From Streptomyces spinosus (GTDB lineage Bacteria > Actinomycetota > Actinomycetes > Streptomycetales > Streptomycetaceae): a DNA stretch of 64,000 nucleotides. The translations under genes and the position numbers were made by a program. The notes below the pieces were generated by a model. It was not told the DNA's origin. It was given only the letters and a program-made list of their open reading frames with translations, and searched no databases. Location of the stretch: contig NZ_JAINRC010000011.1 of NCBI RefSeq assembly GCF_020400655.1, positions 248,001-312,000 on the forward strand. Reading direction: 5' to 3'. Shown here one piece after another: positions 50,975 to 60,631 of the stretch. The first letter of the stretch is position 1. Every line of letters starts with the position of its first letter.

Positions 50975-51736
50975 TTAGTTGAGTGGTCCGCCGGCGACGT
51001 ACAGCACCTGGCCCGAGACGAAGCCGGCCGCCTCGCCGGTGAAGAACGCGATGGCGTTGGCGATGTCCTCGGGCTCACCGACGCGCTGCACCGGGATCTG
51101 GGTGGCGGCGGCCTTCTTGAAGTCGTCGAAGCCCATGCCGACCCGGTCGGCGGTGGCCTTGGTCATCTCGGTGGCGATGAAGCCGGGGGCGACGGCGTTG
51201 GCGGTGATGCCGAACTTGCCCAGCTCGATGGCGAGGGTCTTGGTGAAGCCCTGCAGACCCGCCTTGGCGGCCGAGTAGTTGACCTGACCGCGGTTGCCGA
51301 GCGCCGAGGAGGAGGAGAGGTTGACGACGCGGCCCCAGCCGGCGTCGACCATGTGCTTCTGGACGGCCTTGGTCATCAGGAACGAGCCGCGCAGGTGCAC
51401 GTTCATGACCGTGTCCCAGTCGGAGGCGCTCATCTTGAACAGCAGGTTGTCGCGCAGCACGCCCGCGTTGTTGACCAGGATCGTCGGGGCGCCCAGCTCC
51501 TCCACGATCCGGGCGACGGCCGCCTCGACCTGCGCCTCGTCGGAGACGTCCGCGCCGACCGCGACGGCCTTGCCGCCGGCCGCGGTGATCTTCTCGACGG
51601 TGTCCTTGCAGGCGGCCTCGTCCAGGTCGATCACGGCGACCGCGCGGCCCTCGGCCGCCAGTCGTACGGCGGTTGCGGCGCCGATGCCGCGCGCCGCGCC
51701 GGTGACGACCGCGACCCGCTGTTCAGTGGTGGACAT
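50975..51736 (-). CDS. fabG: 3-oxoacyl-ACP reductase FabG-like SDR
   Basis: A 253-residue SDR: TGAARGIGAATAVRLA, LVNNAGVLRDNLLFKM, catalytic Ser in NLSSSSALG and YSAAKAGLQGF (Tyr and Lys), with a substrate-binding end typical of FabG (VLYVAGGPLN). ATG 51736. It precedes the second SDR gene; two copies suggest either redundant fatty-acid metabolism or a redox pathway partnered with other genes elsewhere. Confidence 0.94.
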   Translation of the reverse strand: MSTTEQRVAVVTGAARGIGAATAVRLAAEGRAVAVIDLDEAACKDTVEKITAAGGKAVAVGADVSDEAQVEAAVARIVEELGAPTILVNNAGVLRDNLLFKMSASDWDTVMNVHLRGSFLMTKAVQKHMVDAGWGRVVNLSSSSALGNRGQVNYSAAKAGLQGFTKTLAIELGKFGITANAVAPGFIATEMTKATADRVGMGFDDFKKAAATQIPVQRVGEPEDIANAIAFFTGEAAGFVSGQVLYVAGGPLN

Positions 51737-51884
51737 TGCTGTGTCTCCTCGCCCTTGAGAGAACCTGTCGGGTCCTCGGAGAGGACCCCCTGGTGCGGTG
51801 AGCGACCGCTTAGTACCTTCAGCACCCGTGACGCTAGAAGCACTGGCACCCGGTGTCAACGGCACGTCGGCCCGGTGTGATCCA

Positions 51885-52334
51885 TTACCTCACCAGGAGG
51901 TCCAGCAACCGCTCCGTCTCGGCCGCCGGGTCAACCGTCAGACCGGTGTGCACCGGGCCGGGCTGGACCACGGTGGAACGGGGCGCGATCACCCACCGGT
52001 AGCGGCGCCCCGCGTCGTCGCCCGCCGCCTGCCCGGCCTGGTCGCCGCCCGCGCAGTGCCGCTCGATCGCACGCAGCGCGGCGCGCACCCCGGGGACGTC
52101 GGCGGCCGGGTCCAGCGCGAGCAGCCGGGCCTCGTCCAGATGGGTGGCGGCACCGACGTAGCCCCGGGCGCGGCAGTACACGACCACGCCCGCGTTGATG
52201 CACTCCCCGCGCTCCACCCGGGGCACGACCCGCAGCAGCGCGTACTCGAACACGTCCCGGTCGCCGCCCTGGCCCGCCCGGGTGATGTGCCGCTCGGTCA
52301 CATGGCCGGCCATGTGGATGTGGCGCTCGCTCAC
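51885..52334 (-). CDS. DUF3037 protein, partner of the HipA-like kinase gene
   Basis: A 149-residue protein with the DUF3037 pattern: FEYALLRVVPRVERGECINAGVVVYC and LAIERH/HLDEARLLAL regions. The N-terminal 20 residues are His/Arg-rich. It begins at a GTGA that overlaps the HipA-like stop by 4 nt, which means translational coupling. The function is unknown, but the DUF3037-HipA_2 pairing occurs repeatedly in bacteria as I recall. Confidence 0.82.
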   Translation of the reverse strand: MSERHIHMAGHVTERHITRAGQGGDRDVFEYALLRVVPRVERGECINAGVVVYCRARGYVGAATHLDEARLLALDPAADVPGVRAALRAIERHCAGGDQAGQAAGDDAGRRYRWVIAPRSTVVQPGPVHTGLTVDPAAETERLLDLLVR

Positions 52335-53131
52335 TTGCCCTCCCCCGTTACGGATCCGCTGGTGGTGCCGATGCCGGTGATCCGCCCGGCGATGACGGCC
52401 GCCCGCGCGAGCAGCGGCCGAGCGTAGGCCCGGCGCAGGTCGTCCGGTGTGCCGAAGCCGGGCTCGCCGTCGAGCCAGACGTCGGGGATCTCGGCGGTGA
52501 CCTCGGCCAGCAGGTCCTCGGTGACCCGGGGGGCCAGCTCGGCCGCGGCGGCCGTGACGTCCGGGGCGAAACCGGCGAGGGCGTGGTCCGAGGCGTCGTA
52601 GGGACGGGCCGCCGAGGCCTCGGCGCCGGGCCAGTTGTGGTGCCAGATCATGGTGGCGCCGTGGTCGATGAGCCACAGTTCGCCCCGGTGCACGAGCAGG
52701 TTGGGGTTGCGCCAGGACCGGTCGACGTTGTTGATCAGGGCGTCGAACCAGACGATCCGGCCGGCCTCCTCGGGGCTCACCGGGAAGGCGAGCGGGTCGT
52801 AGCCGAGGGCGCCGGACAGGAAGTCCATGCCGAGGTTGGTGCCGCCACTGCCCCGGAGCAGGTCCTGTACCTGCTGCTCGGGCTCGCCGAGCCCGAGGAC
52901 CGGGTCCAGGTGGACGGTGACCAGGCGGGGCATGCGGAAGCCGAGGCGCCGGGCGAGTTCGCCGCACACCACCTCGGCGACCAGCGTCTTGCGGCCCTGT
53001 CCGGCACCGGCGAACTTCATGACGTACGTGCCGAAGTCGTCGGCCTCGACGAGCCCCGGCAGCGAACCCCCTTCACGCAACGGCGTGATGTAGCGGGTCG
53101 CGGTGACCTTCTTCAGCACTTCCCGGGCCAT
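52331..53131 (-). CDS. HipA-like (HipA_2) kinase domain protein
   Basis: A 266-residue kinase-fold protein: FGTYVMKFAGAGQGRKTLVAE carries the ATP-binding Lys, ALINNVDRSWRNPNLLV is the catalytic HRD-equivalent loop (Asn-Val-Asp-Arg), and ELWLIDHGATMIW the DFG-equivalent Asp. It lacks HipB-like HTH partner genes; instead DUF3037 follows. The start is taken as ATG 53131; a longer in-frame ATG at 53164 is possible. Confidence 0.85.
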   Translation of the reverse strand: MAREVLKKVTATRYITPLREGGSLPGLVEADDFGTYVMKFAGAGQGRKTLVAEVVCGELARRLGFRMPRLVTVHLDPVLGLGEPEQQVQDLLRGSGGTNLGMDFLSGALGYDPLAFPVSPEEAGRIVWFDALINNVDRSWRNPNLLVHRGELWLIDHGATMIWHHNWPGAEASAARPYDASDHALAGFAPDVTAAAAELAPRVTEDLLAEVTAEIPDVWLDGEPGFGTPDDLRRAYARPLLARAAVIAGRITGIGTTSGSVTGEGK

Positions 53132-53252
53132 CCATCTCTTCAGCCTCCGGCATGAAGAGAGCATAGTAACCGAGAGTGATCGTGGACGCGGAGGGCCCGG
53201 GTCACGGCTCCGGCGCCGCCCCGCGACGCGGGGATTCCGGACGGCGGGGGCC

Positions 53253-54227
53253 TCAGGTCTCGTCCCGCAGCCTCCGCCAGGCGCGGGTGCGGTGCAGTAC
53301 GTAGAGGGAGACGAGCAGGACGGCCGCCTGAAGCCCTATGGCCAGCAGCCAGAAGACCACCCTGCTCTCCAACTCGTCGGTCATGAAGGCGAAGTTCATG
53401 CCGAAGAAGCCCGTCAGGAACGACAGCGGCAGGAAGATCACCGACACGATGGCCAACCGGTTGATCACACCGTTCTGTTCGCCCGCGACCAGGGACCCGT
53501 AACTGGCGAAGGCCCGGCGGGTGGCCTCCTGCGAGGACTCGATGTCCGCGAGGACCAGTCGGGCCGCGCGCTGGAACTCCTGGGCGAGCCGTTGCCGCTC
53601 CACCGGGAAGTCGCTGCTCATCATCCTGCGGGTGATCATCTCCTCGACCACCTGGAGGTACGGCAGCAGCGAGTGGTGCAGCAGGGCGGCTCGGCGGCGC
53701 AGGTGGGACAGGCGGTAGATCTGCTCGGGACGCCGCTGCGCGAACATGTCGTCCTCCAGCTCCTCCGCCTGGAGCAGGGCGGCGACCGCGGCACGGCGGA
53801 ACGTCGCCAGCGCCTCCTGGAGCACCAGGAACAGCGTGGCCACGGCATCGTGCGGATTCTCCCGCCGCAGGTGCGCGGTCAGCTCCTCCGCGAAACGGGC
53901 CCGGCCCCGGTGGGAGACGACCAGGTAGCGTTCACCGGCCAGGACGTGGAGATGGGCGATCCGGCCGCCCTGGACCACCGGAACGACGAAACCGGCGAGG
54001 TCGCCCAGGAACTCGGCCCGCGCGGACTCCCCTTTCCGGCCGAACCACGCCAGTTCCCTCGCGTCCAGGCCGAGCCGGTGGGCCAGTGACTCGTCCGCCG
54101 GGCCCTCCTCCGCGGGCTGCTCGACGTCGAGCAGCAGGAAGGGGTCGAGGGCGAGCCGCCGACGCGCCTCCGCCACGGAGAGGCGCGTGGTGTCCGCCTC
54201 CGGCATCGACACCGTCCGTATGATCAT
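53253..54227 (-). CDS. CorA-like divalent cation transporter
   Basis: A 324-residue CorA family protein: long N-terminal cytoplasmic domain, a coiled neck helix (EELEDDMFAQRRPEQIYRLS), and two C-terminal transmembrane helices; the signature Gly-Met-Asn is present as GFFGMNF at the end of helix 1. It moves Mg2+, Ni2+ or Co2+. The start ATG 54227 follows GGAGAGG. Confidence 0.9.
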   Translation of the reverse strand: MIIRTVSMPEADTTRLSVAEARRRLALDPFLLLDVEQPAEEGPADESLAHRLGLDARELAWFGRKGESARAEFLGDLAGFVVPVVQGGRIAHLHVLAGERYLVVSHRGRARFAEELTAHLRRENPHDAVATLFLVLQEALATFRRAAVAALLQAEELEDDMFAQRRPEQIYRLSHLRRRAALLHHSLLPYLQVVEEMITRRMMSSDFPVERQRLAQEFQRAARLVLADIESSQEATRRAFASYGSLVAGEQNGVINRLAIVSVIFLPLSFLTGFFGMNFAFMTDELESRVVFWLLAIGLQAAVLLVSLYVLHRTRAWRRLRDET

Positions 54228-54270
54228 CGCCCTCTCCGCGGTCCTCGCCGGCGCCCCGGGCGCCCGGCCC

Positions 54271-54696
54271 TCAGTCGAACGTGCCGGACGCGCCTTGCCG
54301 CCCCACGCACAGGGCCCAGATGACGAACGCGGAGAAGGCCATCAGAACGATCGACCAGACCGGGTAGTACGGCAGGGAGAGGAAGTTGGCGATGATGACC
54401 AGCGAGGCGATGGCCACTCCGGCGACGCGGGCCCACAGGGCGCCCCCGAGGAGACCGAAGCCGACCAGCAGCGCGACGGCGCCGAGGATGACATGGATCC
54501 AGCCCCAGCCCGTGAGGTCGAACCGGAAGACGTAGCTGCGCGTCGCGAGGAACACGTCGTCGTGCGCGATCGCCATGATGCCGCGGAAGACGTCCAGCAT
54601 CCCGGAGAGCAGGAGCATGACGGCGGCGAAGGCCGTGAGGCCGGTGGCCCATTGTTGTCTGGCGGTGGGTGTGGACGCGGTGGGTGCGGCGGGCAT
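54271..54696 (-). CDS. DUF7144-type small membrane protein
   Basis: A 141-residue integral membrane protein with four transmembrane helices; motifs LTAFAAVMLLLSGMLDVFRGI and GWGWIHVILGAVALLVGFGL are characteristic of the DUF7144 family of streptomycetes. Function unknown. GCGAGG lies just upstream of ATG 54696. A 235-bp gap separates it from the next gene and holds no ORF I trust. Confidence 0.85.
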   Translation of the reverse strand: MPAAPTASTPTARQQWATGLTAFAAVMLLLSGMLDVFRGIMAIAHDDVFLATRSYVFRFDLTGWGWIHVILGAVALLVGFGLLGGALWARVAGVAIASLVIIANFLSLPYYPVWSIVLMAFSAFVIWALCVGRQGASGTFD

Positions 54697-54931
54697 CGTG
54701 CGACCTCGCTTCCGTGCGGTGCGCCGTGTCCGGCGCGCTGTGGCTCAGACGGTTCGCGCGTGCGCGTCACGGGCGGACTCGCGACCCCGTCACCCCCGCT
54801 CAGGGTGTCCACCCGGGCGGTGCGGCGGATGCTCTCCGCCTGCGTCCGGATCCGCGTCCGGCGGCCGTCCCGTAGGCCCAGCGTGCGCGGGGCGGGCCGC
54901 GGTCGCCTCACCCGGTACGGGTGAACGTCCG

Positions 54932-56278
54932 TCACGGGACCGGCCGCTCGGCGCGGTCGGCCGTCGGTCCCGTCGCCGCGGACAGCACCGCCGTGACGGC
55001 GAGCACGACCACGACCAGGAGCAGGACGAGCGCCACCGCGCCCACCGTGGGGTGGTTCCACAGGACGAGGGCCAGGACACCGGCCCCGATGGTCACCCCG
55101 GTGGTCCACGGCCGGTGAGCGGCCAGCCACTGTCCGAAGTGGCCGGTGCGCACCCCGGCGCCGCCGAGCTGCCGTCCCGCCGCCGTGGTGCCCTTCCGCG
55201 CCGCGGACCGGGCGGCGCGCGCCGGGCGGCTCGGTCCGTACAGCCAGGCCGCCACCGCGGTGATCAACGAGACGACGAGCAGTGTGCGGACACTGTCGCG
55301 CAGGAAACGGACGAAGGTGTCGAAGATCGTCGCCGCCGCGTCGGGGGGCAGCGCGGCCGGCGGGACGGAGTCGAGATAGACCCGCCGCACGACGGCCAGT
55401 GCCACGAGCAGTACGGCCATCATGGCGCCCATGCCGAGGGCGGTGACCAGCAGCATCACCCGGTGCCCCGGAGCGGTCCACACGGCCGCGACGGCCGCGG
55501 CCAGGGCCAGTACGGGGACCCAGACGCCGAGGATGTCGAGCAGCCGCATCGCGTTCTGGGCCTTGCGCAGCTTCTCGGTGTGGAACAGGGTGATCGAACG
55601 GTCGATCCGCGGGATGGCGGAGGCGTGCTTGAAGCCGGCGTCCACCAGGCGCTTCTGCACCTGGTCGATCACCACACCGATGTCGAGCTGGACGGTGTCG
55701 CCGTTCGCCCGGAGCGCTCCCTGTCCTTCCCCGGTGAGCATGCCCACCACCGCCGACTGTGCCCGCCGGTTGCCCGCCACCCATGCCTGCGCGAAGACGT
55801 CGCTGGTCACGACCCGGTGGACGGTCCGGTGCACGACCGTCCGCAGGGCGGAGCGCAGCGGGCCGGTCAGTTCCCCGGCCGCGTCGACCACCCGGGGCGG
55901 CGCTCCCTTGTCCGCCAGGACCTTGGACAGCGAGTCCGTCACGGCCTGGACGTCGACCTGGCTCACCACACGGTCGGTCAGCCGGTTGACGAGGGCGTTC
56001 TGGACGGCCGGTTCCGAGGCGAGCGGCGCCACGGTCTGCACGTACCGGTCGGTGTCGGCCACCGTGTCGTGCACCCAGACCGCGACGACGGCCAGCGGGG
56101 CGAGCACGAGCGTCAGCACCAGGAGGACCGATGCGCCCAGGCGGCGCAGGCGCCGGTGGCGCAGGCGCGCGGCACGCCGGAGCCGCAGGTACTCCGCGTG
56201 CTCAGCGCCGGTCAGGACATGACCGGCCGGTGCGGACGAGTCCGGGCCGGACGGTCCGGAGGCGGTGCCGGAATCCAT
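54932..56278 (-). CDS. Large integral membrane protein, unknown function
   Basis: A 448-residue protein: one transmembrane helix (LRRLGASVLLVLTLVLAPLA region, ~48-70), a ~160-residue extracytoplasmic part with VADTDRYVQTVAPLASEPAV, then several helices between residues 245 and 435. No enzymatic motif. ATG 56278 has AAGGAGGA upstream. It resembles streptomycete membrane proteins of unknown role, perhaps stress associated given its neighbours. Confidence 0.8.
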   Translation of the reverse strand: MDSGTASGPSGPDSSAPAGHVLTGAEHAEYLRLRRAARLRHRRLRRLGASVLLVLTLVLAPLAVVAVWVHDTVADTDRYVQTVAPLASEPAVQNALVNRLTDRVVSQVDVQAVTDSLSKVLADKGAPPRVVDAAGELTGPLRSALRTVVHRTVHRVVTSDVFAQAWVAGNRRAQSAVVGMLTGEGQGALRANGDTVQLDIGVVIDQVQKRLVDAGFKHASAIPRIDRSITLFHTEKLRKAQNAMRLLDILGVWVPVLALAAAVAAVWTAPGHRVMLLVTALGMGAMMAVLLVALAVVRRVYLDSVPPAALPPDAAATIFDTFVRFLRDSVRTLLVVSLITAVAAWLYGPSRPARAARSAARKGTTAAGRQLGGAGVRTGHFGQWLAAHRPWTTGVTIGAGVLALVLWNHPTVGAVALVLLLVVVVLAVTAVLSAATGPTADRAERPVP

Positions 56279-56867
56279 GGTCCTCCTTCGCGGGGAGTGT
56301 GGCCGGCGGCGTCAGGGCCCCGGGCCGTGGCGGGCTCCTCCTCCGGCGGCTCGCGCACGGCCGGGGCCCGGCGTACGCGCCCGGCTCGGGCGGTCGGGTC
56401 CGTTCCGCGCGACTCCCCGGGCGACGGCGCGCCCGGCCTGGGCGGGACCGCGCGGAACGACCCGCCGGCCTGGTCCGCGGGCGGGCCGGCGCCGAGGCCC
56501 GGGTGCGCGCCGGCGATCATCGCGGCCGGACGAACGCGGTGCGCGCAGGAACGGGAGGCCCGTCACCGGTCCGCCCCCCGGTGGCCCGGATCGGTGACCC
56601 TGCCGAAGGCGCCCCGCCGGGCGGCCGCCGGGTTCCGGCGTACGGCGCGGGACCGCGGGAGTCGGTCATGGCTCCTCCTCACGCGATCGGCGGATCCCTT
56701 CCGGCCGGCCGACGGAGCCGTCAAGGGCACCTCACCGGGCCAGAGTGCCGCCGACCGGGCGTCCGCGGGTCACCCGCGGCGGGTGATCCGTGCGGCGGAC
56801 CGCGACGATGGGGTAGGTGCGGTGGGCCGCCGGTCGGCCCGTGGCGGAGCGGACGAAGAGGCACCAG
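56279..56867. other. 589-bp region without a supported gene
   Basis: GC-rich with short overlapping ORFs in several frames, none with domain or ribosome-site support. It contains the promoters of the divergent genes on each side. I see no strong hairpin. Confidence 0.5.
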
Positions 56868-57443
56868 ATGACCGACCCAGTGGCTCCCGGCGGGCAGCCG
56901 GTCCCGCCGGAGGAAACCGCATGCTCCCGGCCGGGCCCCTGGGCGATGGCCGTCTCGGTCGGCCGCTCGGCCGGTGTCGCGGCCGGCCTCGTCACCGCCT
57001 ACTACCTGCTGCCGCTGGACTGGCACGGAGAGGACGTCACCGCCCTGGCCCTCGCCGGCGGTCTGCTGGCGACCGGCCTGTTCTTCGGCTGGGAGCTGTG
57101 GCTCATCAAGCGCTCACCCTGGCCGCGGCTGAAGGCCGCGGAGGCGGTGGCCGCCACCGTGGCGCTGTACCTGGTCCTCTTCGCGAGCGGCTACTACCTG
57201 CTCGAACGCGCTGCGCCCGGGTCCTTCAACGAGCCCCTGAGCAGAACCGACGCGCTGTACTTCACGCTCACCACGTTCACCACCGTCGGCTTCGGCGACA
57301 TCGTCGCGCTCTCCCAGACCGGGCGGGTGCTGGTGATGTGCCAGATGACGTGCACCCTGCTGATCGTGGGTCTTGCCGTACGGGTGCTCGGGGCCGCGGT
57401 CCGCGCCGGTCTCCGGCGGCGGGGGCGGGACACGCCCCGGTGA
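56868..57443 (+). CDS. Two-pore-segment potassium channel
   Basis: A 191-residue channel with about four hydrophobic helices; the selectivity filter TTVGFGD (residues ~138-143) follows the pore helix LYFTLTTF, and the last helix VMCQMTCTLLIVGLAVRVL precedes an Arg-rich tail. It is a K+ channel of the ion-trans_2 kind. ATG 56868 follows GAAGAGG. Confidence 0.9.
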   Translation: MTDPVAPGGQPVPPEETACSRPGPWAMAVSVGRSAGVAAGLVTAYYLLPLDWHGEDVTALALAGGLLATGLFFGWELWLIKRSPWPRLKAAEAVAATVALYLVLFASGYYLLERAAPGSFNEPLSRTDALYFTLTTFTTVGFGDIVALSQTGRVLVMCQMTCTLLIVGLAVRVLGAAVRAGLRRRGRDTPR

Positions 57444-57456
57444 GCCGGCACCCGCA

Positions 57457-57654
57457 TCAGGACGGCGTCTGGCGCATCTCCAGCACCCTCAGACCCAGTG
57501 ACTGGCAGCGGGCCAGCAGCCCGTACAGCTGGGCCTCGTCGACGACCGCTCCGAAGAGGATGGTCTGACCGGCCATCAGCACGTGATCCAGCTCGGGGAA
57601 CGCCTTGACCAGCGTCTCGGTCATCCGTCCGTCGACGCGAATCTCGTAGCGCAT
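57457..57654 (-). CDS. Small 65-residue hypothetical protein
   Basis: A compact protein MRYEIRVDGRMTETLVKAFP with a central FGAVVDEAQLYGLLARCQSLG segment, predicted alpha/beta. ATG 57654 has GGGGAGAG upstream. I recall similar sequences beside streptomycete regulators, but no function is known. Confidence 0.7.
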   Translation of the reverse strand: MRYEIRVDGRMTETLVKAFPELDHVLMAGQTILFGAVVDEAQLYGLLARCQSLGLRVLEMRQTPS

Positions 57655-57814
57655 GAGCTGCTCTCCCCACGTCCGCCCGAGGGGGCTGCCGGACCCCGTC
57701 CGTGCGATCCTCCGGCTCCGTGCGTCGCCCCGCTTCGCCCGTGGGAGGTGATACCGGCTGCCGCCGGGGCGCTGCGACCGCATCGGTGCGGCGCGCCCGC
57801 TGACCGGCGTGCCG

Positions 57815-60505
57815 TCACAGGAGTCCCAGTTCCCGCGCGCGGCGCACCGCGTCGTGACGCCGGTTCACGGCCAGCTTCCGGTAGGCACTCTTGAGGTGGG
57901 TCTTGACCGTGTTCACCGACACGTACAGGTCGGCGGCGATCTCCTCGGTGGACATCATCTGCGCCAGCCCGCGGACGACGTCGCGTTCCCGTCCGCTCAG
58001 CTCCTCGACCACCGGCGGCGCCGCTCGCTGTCCGCCGCGCGCCGGGGCGGCGCGTCGCGGAGGTCCGGTGGGGAGCCGGCCCCCGGCCGGCGCGTCCAGC
58101 GGCAGTGCGGGCAGCCACGGCCCCGCGTCCACGAAGGGACGCCACAGCCGCTCGCGGCGGGCTTCGCGCAGCGCCCGCGAGACGAGCCCTCGCTGGGCTG
58201 TGTGGTCTCCGCGCTCGCCTGCCAGCCGGGCCCTGAGCAGGGCGGCCCGGACGGTGACGGCGGGGCCGATGCCGGCCTGTGACCGCAGTCTGCCGAGCAG
58301 TTCGGCCGCGGCCTCGGGCCTGCCCGCGGCCAGTTCCGCCTGTGCGGCCCCCAGGAGGCGCACCGGCTCGTCACGGGGCACGTCGTGCAGCAGTCCGACG
58401 GCCGTCTCCGGCCGGTTCTCGGCGAGGTGGGCGGCGGCGGCCACGGACGCCGTGTGCGCCGCGGCCCAGGGTGACGCCACGTCGGCCACGACGGTCCGGT
58501 CCGCTGCTTCCAGCGCGGCCTGCGTGTCGCCGCGGGCCAGCGCGATCCGCCCGGTGACGATGGCCCGCCCCGCTTGCGTCACCGGGTCCGGCGACGGGTG
58601 CCGCGCGTCCACCGCCACGTCGAGGAGCGCCTCGGCCCGGTCCAGTTCGTCGCGCTCGACGGCCACCGCGGCCAGGACCAGCGATGCCAGCCCCGGCCCG
58701 GGGGCGGGGGGCGGGCCGCCCGGGTCCACCGGAGCGACGGTGGCCAACGCGGTGCGCTCGGCTCTGCCCGGCCAGCCCTGCAGATAGTCGATCAGCGCCA
58801 GGTGGCCGAGGCACTCCCGGCGCGCCTGCGCCGTCGCTGCCGGCCCGCCGGCGTCGACCACCGTGGTCAGGGCCGCTCGGGCGGCCCGTACACGGCCCGC
58901 CCACAGTCGTGCCGAGCCGAGGTGGGTGAGCAGGAGTGCCATCAGCTCGGGGTGCGCCTCGAGAAGCGTGCCCGGCACCTCGCGCCGCACCTGCTCGGCG
59001 AGCCGTGCCGCCCTCTCCGCCCGTCCCGGCGCCCCGGTCAGGCGCGCCACCAGAGTTTCCAGCAAGGCGCAGCTCAGCCGGGTCGCGGCCAGGTCGGCCG
59101 GATCGCCCTCCGCCGATCCGTCCCGCGCCGGCAGGGCCTGTACCGCCCGTCGAAGGCGGGAGGAGCCCCGCGCGACCTCGCAGCGGGACAGGGCGCAGGC
59201 CGCGCGGACGAGGTCCGTGGCCGGACCGGTGGGCTCGGGCCCCATACGGGAGAACAGCCGGGCCAGATCTTCGCAGTGCAGGCCGGTGAAGAGCTCCCCC
59301 AGGGCGAGGTCGCCGACGAGCGCGCCCGCGGCGCTCTCCCAGTCGTCCGCGGCGGCCGCGTGGCCGATTGCTTCGCCGAGCGAGCCCGAGCGCCGCAGCC
59401 AGCGTGCCGCGCGGCGGTGCAGCTCGCCTTCCAGTTCCGGGGAGCGCACCCGCAGGTGGGCGCGGAGGATCTCCCCGAACAGCGGGTGCAGACGGAACCA
59501 GGCGTGCCCGAGGTACTCGACGAAGGCGTTCTGGCGGTGCAGGGCGGTCAGGACGCCTTCGGCGTCGGTGCGTCCGGTGAGGGCGTCGGCGAGGCCGGGG
59601 CAGAAGCGTTCGAGGACGCTGACCCGCAGCAGCAGGTCCTGCGTCCCGGCCGGCTGCCGTTTGAGCACCTCGGCGAGGAGGAAGTCGGCGATCGTGGTGC
59701 GGTCGGCCTCGAACTCCTTGAGGAACGTCCGCGGATCCGTCTCCTCCCGCGCGGCCAGGGCACACAGCCGCAGCCCGGCCGCCCAGCCGCGGGTGCGCTC
59801 CACCAGGGCGCCCACGTCGTCGGCCGGCAGACGCAGGCCGTGCAGCGCCAGCAGGGCGGCGGCCTCGTCGGGGGTGAGGGCCAGCTCGGCGTTCCTGATC
59901 TCCGTGATGGTGCCGGCCGCCCGGTAGCGGTGCAGTGGCAGGAGGGGCTCGGTGCGCGTGACGAGGACCAGGCGCATGCCGTGGCCCGTCTGGTGGAGGA
60001 CGAATTCCAGCTGGTCCGCGATCTCCGGATCGGTCACCCGGTCGTATTCGTCGATGGCGAGGATCACCGGGGTGTTCCGGGTGCTCAGTTCGGCGGCGAG
60101 CCGCGTGAGCAGCCTGTCGTCCGCGCGGCCCGCGGAGGCGGGGAGGCCGACGTCGGCGGACATCGTCACGCCAGCCAGGCGCAGGGCCTCCAGCAGGTAC
60201 GCCCAGAAGGTGCCGCCTCCCCTGTCCGCCACCTGCGCGGTGAGCCAGGCGACGGGTTCGTGCCGGGTCGAGACCCAGTCGGCGGTCAGCAGGGTCTTGC
60301 CCGCTCCGGCGGCTCCGTGGACCACCGTCAGCGGCGTCAGCAGGGCCTCGTCGAGGTGGACCAGCAGCCGGTCGCGCCGCAGGTACGTGACGGGACGCGC
60401 CGGTATGGCGAACCGCGTCCGCAGGAACGGGTCCCCTCGGGGATCGGCGTGTGGTGGGTCCGGCGCCCGTCCGGTCCCGCCCGGTACGGCCATGCTCCTC
60501 ACCAC
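57815..60505 (-). CDS. Large MalT-type LuxR (LAL/STAND) regulator
   Basis: An 896-residue STAND regulator: Walker A GAAGAGKTLL (residues ~64-73), Walker B-like VILAIDEYD near 150, a long TPR/helical sensor region, and a C-terminal LuxR HTH (SGRERDVVRGLAQMMSTEEI to SVNTVKTHLKSAYRKL). It likely responds to a small molecule by ATP-dependent oligomerisation. Start codons at 60505, 60502 and 60493 are possible. Regulates unknown targets; the local ion and envelope genes are candidates. Confidence 0.93.
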   Translation of the reverse strand: MVRSMAVPGGTGRAPDPPHADPRGDPFLRTRFAIPARPVTYLRRDRLLVHLDEALLTPLTVVHGAAGAGKTLLTADWVSTRHEPVAWLTAQVADRGGGTFWAYLLEALRLAGVTMSADVGLPASAGRADDRLLTRLAAELSTRNTPVILAIDEYDRVTDPEIADQLEFVLHQTGHGMRLVLVTRTEPLLPLHRYRAAGTITEIRNAELALTPDEAAALLALHGLRLPADDVGALVERTRGWAAGLRLCALAAREETDPRTFLKEFEADRTTIADFLLAEVLKRQPAGTQDLLLRVSVLERFCPGLADALTGRTDAEGVLTALHRQNAFVEYLGHAWFRLHPLFGEILRAHLRVRSPELEGELHRRAARWLRRSGSLGEAIGHAAAADDWESAAGALVGDLALGELFTGLHCEDLARLFSRMGPEPTGPATDLVRAACALSRCEVARGSSRLRRAVQALPARDGSAEGDPADLAATRLSCALLETLVARLTGAPGRAERAARLAEQVRREVPGTLLEAHPELMALLLTHLGSARLWAGRVRAARAALTTVVDAGGPAATAQARRECLGHLALIDYLQGWPGRAERTALATVAPVDPGGPPPAPGPGLASLVLAAVAVERDELDRAEALLDVAVDARHPSPDPVTQAGRAIVTGRIALARGDTQAALEAADRTVVADVASPWAAAHTASVAAAAHLAENRPETAVGLLHDVPRDEPVRLLGAAQAELAAGRPEAAAELLGRLRSQAGIGPAVTVRAALLRARLAGERGDHTAQRGLVSRALREARRERLWRPFVDAGPWLPALPLDAPAGGRLPTGPPRRAAPARGGQRAAPPVVEELSGRERDVVRGLAQMMSTEEIAADLYVSVNTVKTHLKSAYRKLAVNRRHDAVRRARELGLL

Positions 60506-60631
60506 CTCGGTCGTCGCCCGGTGGACGACGCGGGAAGGGGAGAACTGCCCTGGGTACAGCGGGGACCGGGGGGCTCGCCGGCGCCGGCTGTGACGAGCGC
60601 CGGCGGACAGTGCGGACGGCGCCCTTCCGTT

